Source of the DNA: Stomorhina lunata | Lineage: Eukaryota; Arthropoda; Insecta; Diptera; Rhiniidae | NCBI GenBank assembly: GCA_933228675.1 | Contig: OW121741.1 | Coordinates: forward strand, 74,706,629 to 74,770,628 | Length of the DNA stretch: 64,000 bases | Reading direction: 5' to 3' | Shown: positions 58,201-64,000 of the stretch, one piece after another | Layout of the letters: every line of letters begins with the position of its first letter | How positions within the stretch are numbered: position 1 is the first letter of the stretch | The notes under the pieces: generated by a model | What the model saw: only the letters and a program-made list of their open reading frames with translations | The model's database searches: none | What the model was told of the DNA's origin: nothing | Program-made: the position numbers and the translations under genes

Positions 58201-60522
58201 TTCGTAACGTCTCAGATTCCAATCAAAGAACGGTTTACAAAAAGGGAAGTCTTATCCCTAATTGCTCAGCTTTTTGACCCAGCAGGTTGGTTAGGACCTG
58301 TCGTAATCGTAGCCAAAATGTTGATGCAACAGATTTGGAGCGATAAGACTGATTGGGATGAATTTTTATCGGAGACAAGTGGTCAAAAATGGACTCAGTT
58401 CTTAAAGGATTATGGGGCTTTAGATAATATTAAAATATGTCGTTGGATCGGGTTTAAACCGTCAGCCAAATTACAAGTCCATGGATTTTCGGACGCATCG
58501 GAAAAGGCATATGGGGCGTGCGTATATGTTCGAATTGAAAAAGAGAATGGTGCTATAGAGACAAATTTATTATTAGCCAAGTCGAAGGTAGCACCTCTTA
58601 AAACTGTATCCCTTCCAAGGTTGGAACTTTGTGGCGCCTTGTTGTTGTCGGATTTAATAGCCACAGTCAAAAAAGATTTGAATTTGGACGAAACTAGAAC
58701 AAATTATTTTACTTGGAGTGATTCCATGATTGTTCTAGCATGGCTACAAAAACCGCCCAATACCTGGACTACTTTTGTCGCAAATAGAGTGTCGAAAATA
58801 GTTGAAAAGGTTGGTAAAGAGTGTTGGAGACATGTTAGTTCCTCTGACAATCCAGCGGATTTATTGAGTAGAGGTGTTCGACCTCAAGATTTAGTTGAAA
58901 ATCGAGTTTGGTGGCATGGACCTTTATGGCTTAGTTCGAATAGTGCTCATTGGGAAACTTCAGTAGATAAAAGTGTCAGTACATGTGAAGAACAACGGAT
59001 TCATAAGGCACTTTTTTCGTATTTCAAGTCGTATTATGACTTGACTCAAGATTTTTCGTCATATCCACGAATGCTTAGGGTAATGGCATATGTCCTACGA
59101 GGAATCAATGTTATTCTTAAAATAGATGGACCCCGCTACACATCGTTAGAGGTTACGACAGAAGAAATAAATTTGGTTAAGAAAAAACTTATAATAGTTG
59201 CTCAGAAAGCTTCGTTTTCAAACGAATATTATAGCTTATCAAAAAAAGAGCCTATTCAGCATAGCAAAATTTCGAATTTAAACCCTTTTGTAGACGATAA
59301 AGGCATCATTCGTGTAGGAGGCAGATTGGCAAATGCGCCCAACTTATCATTTAATGAAAAATTCCCCATTATACTGTCTTCTAATTGCCATCTTGCTTTA
59401 CTAATTGTGACATTTATCCATAAAGTAACATTGCATGGAGCAAACCAACTGATGCTAAGGGTTTTAAGAGCTGAATTTTTTATACCTCGAGCAAAGAATT
59501 TGATAAAAATGATCATAGGTCGCTGCAAAATATGTACTATTCAAAAGAAGGCAACACAGAATCAGATTATGGCAGCACTTCCTACTTCTCGAACAATAAT
59601 TTCTCGTCCCTTCAGTAATACTGGGGTTGATTTTGCTGGACCCTTCGATATAAAGAATTATACGGGTCGCGCATGCTTGATAACCAAGGGTTACGTATGC
59701 ATATTTGTGTGTTTTGCTACAAAGGCGATTCACTTAGAAGCTGTTAGTAGTTTGTCGACTGCAGCTTTTCTAGCGGTATTTCATAGATTTGTTGCACGTC
59801 GGGGGTACCCGCAAAATATATATTCTGACAATGGCACCAATTTCGTAGGAGCTTCAAGGGAAATGAAAGCTGAATTTCGCATCTTTCTAAATGGTTTAGG
59901 TTCTGAGGTAAATTCGGAATTTACAACGCATGGCTTAAAATGGCACTTTAACCCTGCAAGCGCACCTCACATGGGAGGTCTTTGGGAGGCAGGCGTTAAA
60001 AGCTTCAAATATCATTTTCGCAGAATCGCTGGGAACTTGAAATATACATTTGAAGAATTTGCCACGCTATTAGCTCGAATTGAGTCTTGTCTAAATTCAA
60101 GGCCATTATGTCCTATGAGTGAAAATGTAGATTGTTTAGACGTTCTTACTCCAGGGCACTTTTTGATTGGTGGACCAATGTTGTCTCCACCCGAAGTTGA
60201 GATTTCTGAAGCACCTTTATCTATCACAAATCGTTGGCAAAGAATAAAGGCTTTAAATCAACAGTTGTGTATAAGATGGAAGGATGAATATCTAAAAGAT
60301 ATGCAAAAAAGACATAAATGGAAATTTATGCAGAAAAACCTTGAAATTGGTGACATGGTAGTTATTCGAGAGGACAATTTACCGACAAACGAATGGCGTT
60401 TAGGTCGGGTTGAGAAAGTACACTTAGGAAGAGATAGAAATGTCAGAGTTGTAGAGTTGAAAACGGCACGTGGTTCAGTTACAAGACCTGTTGTGAAGCT
60501 GGTAGTGCTTCCAACATACTAA
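55255..60522 (+). CDS. BEL/Pao Gag-Pol polyprotein, intact, 1755 aa
   Basis: A single frame with ATG at 55255 and TAA at 60520-60522. Domains in order: Pao-type Gag (about 1-330); three Cys/His knuckles (about 366-440, CPLCSRDH, CINCLGEGH, CATCKLKH); aspartic protease with DSGSQ near residue 492; reverse transcriptase (FNGDIEKMY near 827, catalytic YVDD near 901); RNase H (FSDAS near 1078, SLPRLEL near 1121, WSDS near 1155); integrase zinc-binding region (about 1388-1435); integrase core with DFAGPF near 1458, SDNGTNF near 1523 and GGLWEAG near 1576; and a C-terminal chromo-like/DUF5641 segment. All catalytic motifs are kept. It makes the virus-like particle and copies and inserts the element. 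Confidence 0.96.
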   Translation: MGKSEILVKFENLAALFLEFESDFNQVAEENQTALTIDLQKEELKTLWEKVRLAYESFATRPAKKESPAECDEAKQLYKECRLAYITIAAQLGELSQTFVNKSLLSSTQGTNNESSNFSQSKPSNHVLNLPPCRIDIFKGDYKSWPTFRDMFTAIYINCEELTDVQRLCYLRQFTSLDAQDIVSDSDWTNEGFKSAWDNLVDTYENKRILVNNQLKILYSLTPVKTECAKDIKRLQREIKNCISVLTLNGVNISGWDAIFVFFCSINLPVLSLSLWEQSVKNKKEIPKWKDMDLFLTARFQSLETVFDLRNFEDSNSKGSGPGTSSNRSSNQYKVETQGGNRKASGNNNPNPKVRSFQAKVTKRSCPLCSRDHLIRFCSKFTNMNPEERFFAVKRHNLCINCLGEGHKLNNCKSNTGCATCKLKHNSMLHREVSESQPTTNFSGDQSNDHNATPSSSSVQNCFASTAEHILLGTALVTIYCRGDVFTTRAVIDSGSQSSFISEKLQRKLNLPTRQTNIEISSLNDANPGRAVKECEFVLGSRIDKRFRLEMSALILPKLTGNLPNKTIDISNIRSELNFQLADPNFAVSRPIDILIGSDVYSRIMCDGSQQKSLGNLMAHETYFGWVLIGSMADNSTNRPTIHSFYTKTSLDKQLENFWKLEEPPQVSHLTPEDEYCEELYKRTTRRDSSGRYVVSLPFKSEFINDIQLGSSREKARRQFLRNEISLSKNPALKSVYDNVLSEYEDLGHMRQVKEVNGDKHYYLPHHAVFKPDSATTKVRVVFNASSRTSSELSLNDILYTGPVLQNDLMSLIIRWRFYRYVFNGDIEKMYRQILLDSKQRDFQRIVFRKDPKTDLKDFQLNTVTFGVNCAPFLAIRTLLQLADDVEEFLPLASKILRRMMYVDDALVGTHDISMAIKARDQLISALSSAGFSMRKWTSNEERILEGLPTDHLLHEHFLEIDDFSTAKTLGIRWNAKSDQFYFVTSQIPIKERFTKREVLSLIAQLFDPAGWLGPVVIVAKMLMQQIWSDKTDWDEFLSETSGQKWTQFLKDYGALDNIKICRWIGFKPSAKLQVHGFSDASEKAYGACVYVRIEKENGAIETNLLLAKSKVAPLKTVSLPRLELCGALLLSDLIATVKKDLNLDETRTNYFTWSDSMIVLAWLQKPPNTWTTFVANRVSKIVEKVGKECWRHVSSSDNPADLLSRGVRPQDLVENRVWWHGPLWLSSNSAHWETSVDKSVSTCEEQRIHKALFSYFKSYYDLTQDFSSYPRMLRVMAYVLRGINVILKIDGPRYTSLEVTTEEINLVKKKLIIVAQKASFSNEYYSLSKKEPIQHSKISNLNPFVDDKGIIRVGGRLANAPNLSFNEKFPIILSSNCHLALLIVTFIHKVTLHGANQLMLRVLRAEFFIPRAKNLIKMIIGRCKICTIQKKATQNQIMAALPTSRTIISRPFSNTGVDFAGPFDIKNYTGRACLITKGYVCIFVCFATKAIHLEAVSSLSTAAFLAVFHRFVARRGYPQNIYSDNGTNFVGASREMKAEFRIFLNGLGSEVNSEFTTHGLKWHFNPASAPHMGGLWEAGVKSFKYHFRRIAGNLKYTFEEFATLLARIESCLNSRPLCPMSENVDCLDVLTPGHFLIGGPMLSPPEVEISEAPLSITNRWQRIKALNQQLCIRWKDEYLKDMQKRHKWKFMQKNLEIGDMVVIREDNLPTNEWRLGRVEKVHLGRDRNVRVVELKTARGSVTRPVVKLVVLPTY

Positions 60523-60538
60523 AGTAATATTTTTAATA

Positions 60539-60550
60539 ACATTTTTGCAG
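60539..60550 (+). promoter_or_regulatory. Splice acceptor before ORF2
   Basis: A pyrimidine-rich ACATTTTTGCAG lies directly upstream, followed by CATC and the ORF2 ATG at 60555. The placement suggests that ORF2 is translated from a spliced subgenomic RNA, as env is in errantiviruses. A matching donor could be the GTGAGT at 54826. Confidence 0.6.
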
Positions 60551-60554
60551 CATC

Positions 60555-61586
60555 ATGGTCTCCAGCAAAAAGTATGCCGAAGGTAGAAATACCAATAGAA
60601 TGGTTTGCCGTGTGTGTTGTAGAGACCACCCTTTACGTTTTTGTAAAGAATTTTTGAAGGAGGACTACGAAGAACGCATGCGACTAGTGTCGATTTATAA
60701 GTACTGTGCAGGGTGCTTGAGCCATGACCACACTTGGCGTACGTGCGAGAGTACTGGGAAATGTAGACGGTGTGGTGACATGCATCACACTTTGCTACAC
60801 AAGCCTGTCGAAAGACCTCGTTCGTCTGGACAGCAAAATAAACGTGTCAAACGTTTGCGGAAAGGACCTCGTTCGTCCGACTGCCAAAATACTTCCCAAA
60901 GAACCTCGCGCAGACGTCAGAAGAGAAAGGGACCTAGTTCGTCCCAAGTATCTGCCAATAGACCTAGTTCGTCTAACGGCCAAGACAGCGAGAGTCCTAG
61001 TTCGTCTCGAGCTGTGGTTCCTGTAAATATGGGGAACAACTCAGCACCCAAAGGGAGAAACCGTTCGCAACGAAAGCTTGCGCAACTCAATATTCCGGTA
61101 TCTGTTTACCACGTTAATCAGATGGTCATGCTGAAACCAACAGCGGTAATAAAAATTGTTGCGAAGGAAAGATATATCATAGAGCGAGCGATGATAGATC
61201 CAAGTGCGGAAGATTCAACTATCTCTGATGATGTCGTCAAACGCTTGGGAGCCAAAACCATTAAAATTGGAAGCAGTTTGAAGTGCCTAGTTACGATTCG
61301 AGGTAATTACGGAATGAGCGTAACGGTGGAGACTTATGCTCGAGTTAAGCACAAATACAGTGTAGTCACTCCTTCACAAACAATCGATAGCGGTATTTTG
61401 GATGAATTCCCGGGGCTTCAATTGGCGGATCCTCAGTTTCATGTGTCCGCCCCGGTTCACATTACACTAGGAGGCGACGTGTATCCACGTATTATACGAA
61501 ATGGAGTAGTTGGAGGAACTTTTGGCAAACCATTAGGTCAATTTTCAATATTTGGATACATTATTTCAGGAGCCTGCTCAAAATGA
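60555..61586 (+). CDS. ORF2: Gag-knuckle plus altered-protease protein, 343 aa
   Basis: An intact ORF in the env position. Residues 18-82 hold three Cys/His knuckles like those of Gag: C18/C21/H25/C30, then CAGCLSHDH...C and CRRCGDMHH...H. Residues about 85-180 are a basic, Ser-rich linker with five repeats of a P-(R/S)-S-S motif. Residues about 190-340 align by motif with the retropepsin-like domain of Gag-Pol (LADPQFHVSAPVHITLGGDV matches LADPNFAVSRPIDILIGSDV), but the active-site DSGS is changed to DPSA. It looks like a duplicated or captured gag-protease segment kept as a separate protein, possibly a nucleic-acid-binding accessory factor. It has no signal peptide or membrane segment, so it is not an envelope protein. 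Confidence 0.85.
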   Translation: MVSSKKYAEGRNTNRMVCRVCCRDHPLRFCKEFLKEDYEERMRLVSIYKYCAGCLSHDHTWRTCESTGKCRRCGDMHHTLLHKPVERPRSSGQQNKRVKRLRKGPRSSDCQNTSQRTSRRRQKRKGPSSSQVSANRPSSSNGQDSESPSSSRAVVPVNMGNNSAPKGRNRSQRKLAQLNIPVSVYHVNQMVMLKPTAVIKIVAKERYIIERAMIDPSAEDSTISDDVVKRLGAKTIKIGSSLKCLVTIRGNYGMSVTVETYARVKHKYSVVTPSQTIDSGILDEFPGLQLADPQFHVSAPVHITLGGDVYPRIIRNGVVGGTFGKPLGQFSIFGYIISGACSK

Positions 61587-61776
61587 TCATCAATGGGATG
61601 ACTTCATTAAATTTTTCTTTTTTTCTTTCTTATTATTAAAATAAATGAATTTTATATTTTTTTTGAATTGTTTCGTTCTTTTTTTCCTTTTCTATATCTC
61701 TTTATTTTTTATCTAGCTTCATTTCTATTTAGCAAAAGACATTATTTTTGGTTGCAATACTGCAAGGCGGCCGGGA
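61587..61776 (+). other. 3' non-coding stretch of the BEL/Pao element
   Basis: T-rich DNA followed by GCAAGGCGGCCGGGA just before the right LTR, where a polypurine tract is expected. The tract is not a clean purine run. Confidence 0.5.
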
Positions 61777-62169
61777 TGTTCAAGTCCAAAGTGAGGGTAT
61801 CGACATTCCCATTCCTGGTATCGATTTTGATTGAATTGACAGAGAAACTGAAGTCTTGGTGGCGCTGCAATCATCAAATATTTCTTTTTGAAATTATATT
61901 CTTTAAGACATTTTGTTCTAAAATGTAAAAATTGTAATTGTAATTGTTAACTTTTGCTCTCTATCGTTGTTGAACCGCCTTAACATTCAGTTGTTTGCTC
62001 GCGATTTTAGTTTTTTTTATACAACTTTAATAAAGGAAAGTTAATTAAATTAACTTTTTCTTATAGAAAAAATAATAATAAAAAAAACAAATTGTGTTTT
62101 TTTTTATCTTTTTTATTTTATTGTGGTTGCGGTTGCGCTGAGGTTCCACTCCCCCCTTTGGCTTATTTA
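61777..62169 (+). repeat. Right LTR
   Basis: Identical by eye to 53348-53740. The AATAAA signal is at 62029-62034. Confidence 0.95.
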
Positions 62170-62174
62170 CTTAC
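62170..62174. repeat. Target duplication CTTAC (right)
   Basis: Matches 53343-53347. Confidence 0.9.
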
Positions 62175-62511
62175 TGTTCTATTTAATCAAATACTTATTT
62201 CGACGATTAATTTTGAATACTGCCCTATTAAGCCCTTCATTTAGTCATTTATGGACCAGGCTCCGCAAAAAATATCCCATGACAACCCTAGGGTAAAATA
62301 CTATCTGTAAGTATTTAGACGTGATCAATGCATTATTTTAAGTACCTGGTTGGCCGAGCCTTGCTCGGAGCTTTATGATAGGCATTTTTAGGCAAATTTT
62401 AAAAATGTTTATATATTTTATTTTATAAAGTAGTAAAATAAATTTAGAGGAAATACATTGTACAAATATATAGTTAATTTTGAATTATTTTATTTATTTT
62501 GTCCGATCAAA
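62175..62511. other. No gene; start of a repeat element near 62341
   Basis: A GC-rich hairpin, CCGAGCCTTGCTCGG, lies at about 62353-62367 after TACCTGGTTGG. It may mark one end of the repeat element that continues into the 130-bp array, in the way the hairpin at 25399 marks the Helitron-like end, but no CTRR end follows it. Confidence 0.45.
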
Positions 62512-63312
62512 ACATAGTATGCATAGTTTACAGTTTGAGTCATTTTAAAAATTTTGGAAATTGGTCATACCAACACGAACCTCTGTCGACTCAAGCGCAA
62601 CAACTTTGCTAAAGATTATAGCATGATCAAATGCACAGTTTACGATTTAATTCATTTTGAGTAGTTTTCAGTGGCGCCATCTGAAGTTGTTCATACCATA
62701 TAAGAAACCTTCGTCTGCTTATGAGTAACAACTTTGCTTATGATTATAACATGATCAAATGCACAGTTTACGATTTATTTCACTTTAAGTAATTTTCTGT
62801 GGCGCCACCTGTCGGACTTTGCTGATTTCAATTCATAAACCTTCTTCGGCTTATCCGCAACAACTTTGCTGAAGATTATAGCATGATTAAATGTACCGCT
62901 TACGATTAAATTGACTTTGAGTAAATTTCAGTGGCGCCACCTGTCGAAATTTCTTCATACCAACTAAGAAACCTTCGCCGGCTCATGTGCAACAACTTTG
63001 CTAAAGATTGTAGCGTGATTAAATGTACAGCTTACGATTAAATTGACTTTAAGTAAGTTTCAGTAGCGCCACCTGTCGGAAATTATTTATACCAACTAAA
63101 AAGCCTTCGCCGGCTCATCCTCTACAACTTTGCTAAAGATCATAGCATGATCAAATGTACAGTTTACGATTTAAATAATTTTTAGTAATTTTCAGTGGCG
63201 CCATCTGTCGGAAATTAGTCTTATCAACTTAAAAACCTTCGCCGGCTTATCCGCAACATTTTCGCTAAAGAGCATAACATGATCAAATTCACAGTTTACT
63301 ATTCTATAAAGA
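62512..63312. repeat. 130-bp tandem repeat with CTCF-core-like sites
   Basis: Six units of 129-133 bp with the shared strings ACAACTTTGCTAAAGAT, AGCATGATCAAATG and ACAGTTTACGATTTA. Five carry CAGTGGCGCCAYCTG or a close variant, at 62669, 62798, 62929, 63061 and 63193. On the minus strand these read CAGRTGGCGCCACTG, which contains the core bound by Drosophila CTCF. Confidence 0.85.
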
Positions 63313-63722
63313 ACATACATACAGACAAACATTCATTTGTTTAAAAGGTATAACAATACTAATTTTTTCCCCTTTTTATCCCCTAATTTCAAAAAGTTCC
63401 ATATACATATTTGGTACTTTTTGGTAACAATTGAATTCGGTATATTTTATTAAAACGCAGTTAACATAATGTTCCTATTAATATTACTTTTTGAGATGTC
63501 ATGTTATCATTTTATCCCTTTTTTACCCATTTTGGCCCCAAAATCAAAAAAGTACCAAATACGTGCTTAATGTTTCTTTCACATCTATTGATTGCAGTAC
63601 AAAGTTTTTTTCTATATTCTTTAGTTTAAAATATAAGAGTGGGTTAAAAAGGTACCAAAAAAACTACATTCATCCTTTTTTACCCCCTATCGGATTGTCT
63701 TAGACCCATCTTTTATTATCCC
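63313..63722. repeat. GTACC repeat, block 3
   Basis: Three or four diverged units of the AAAAAGTACC/TTTTTACCC family (for example 63545-63565 and 63640-63690), as in 21656-23990 and 25389-30715. Confidence 0.72.
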
Positions 63723-64000
63723 AATAGGCTTAGAATCACTTTCTGAGTCGATTTAACGATGTCCGTCCGACCGTCCGTTTGGACGGCTGGCTGGACCCCC
63801 ATGTAAACCTTGTAATCAAACTACAGGTCGCAATTCTAAAGATAATTAGATGAAATTTGGCACAGATCATATTTTTGATAATGGAACCATGGCTATTGAA
63901 ATTCGTCAAAATCGGTCCATTATTTATGGTACCTCCCATAGGTCCCACTTCCTGGAATTGATATATGGGCCACAAAAATATTTTTTCATTAAATTTAAAA
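63723..64000 (+). mobile_element. Partial copy of the 38585-39371 repeat
   Basis: From TTAGAATCACTTTCTGAGTC onwards it follows 38660-38935 closely and runs off the window. The beginning (TATACCCTTCACC) is missing. Confidence 0.85.

Larger units (their letters stand above)
53348..62169 (+). mobile_element. Complete BEL/Pao LTR retrotransposon
   Basis: An 8822-bp element: LTR (393 bp), a long leader of about 1.5 kb, one continuous Gag-Pol ORF (55255-60522), a second ORF in the env position (60555-61586), a short non-coding stretch, and LTR. The two LTRs look identical and the 5-bp target duplication CTTAC is perfect, so the insertion is recent. All Gag-Pol domains expected of BEL/Pao are present and uninterrupted. 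The LTRs begin TGTTC and end TTTA instead of the usual CA. No clear tRNA primer-binding site could be assigned after the left LTR. Confidence 0.95.

Noticed and set aside
60555..61586. ORF2 as an envelope gene
   Set aside because: No signal peptide, no transmembrane segment, no Cys-rich ectodomain; the domains are Gag-type knuckles and a protease-like fold.

Overview
This is AT-rich nuclear DNA of a higher fly. The evidence is a canonical dipteran short intron, DD41D mariner-type transposons, a BEL/Pao retroelement and LINE/SINE debris. The satellite-heavy, repeat-inflated layout suggests a calyptrate fly such as a blow fly or house fly relative, but the species cannot be read from the sequence. 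Only three host protein genes can be defended: an unrecognised 363-aa protein (35417-36508, +), a tiny secreted peptide gene with a 57-nt intron (45380-45604, -) and a Ly6/three-finger protein (50911-51390, -). A fourth, weak candidate is a single 20-codon exon at 11160-11219 (-).

Layout. Positions 1-9850 are mostly 31-bp satellite arrays built on the dyad TTTCTATAGAAA, including a 1.32-kb tandem duplication and orientation switches. Positions 11600-17930 hold LINE copies with RT and RNase H, on both strands and all broken; one is split by a tRNA-derived SINE. Two DD41D-type mariners with TA target duplications lie at 18241-21289. Positions 21656-30715 are dominated by long degenerate repeats built on AAAAGTACC; the right part (25389-30715) has the ends of a Helitron. 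A second satellite of 30-31 bp, with a different palindromic core, fills 31140-34975.

Positions 35417-36508 are the 363-aa gene. From 36764 to 44595 follow a minisatellite, a foldback hAT-type element with a perfect 8-bp target duplication, an interspersed repeat, LINE debris, a SINE with a perfect 14-bp target duplication, an RTE-like remnant and two more mariner relatives. The small secreted gene precedes another 4-kb 31-bp satellite (46190-50840) that carries two perfect or near-perfect hairpins. The Ly6 gene then precedes degenerate repeats with one MITE.

Positions 53348-62169 are a complete, apparently young BEL/Pao LTR retrotransposon with identical 393-bp LTRs and the target duplication CTTAC. 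It has two unusual parts. Its 5' leader carries a regularly spaced array of GTGTTGCCAG motifs, which recalls the zinc-finger sites of the gypsy insulator. A second ORF sits in the env position behind a splice acceptor; it duplicates the Gag zinc-knuckle plus protease region, but the protease active-site triplet is changed. The window ends in a 130-bp tandem repeat in which each unit has a CTCF-core-like TGGCGCCACCTG motif, then more GTACC repeat and a partial interspersed repeat. Everything was read by eye; no searches were run.
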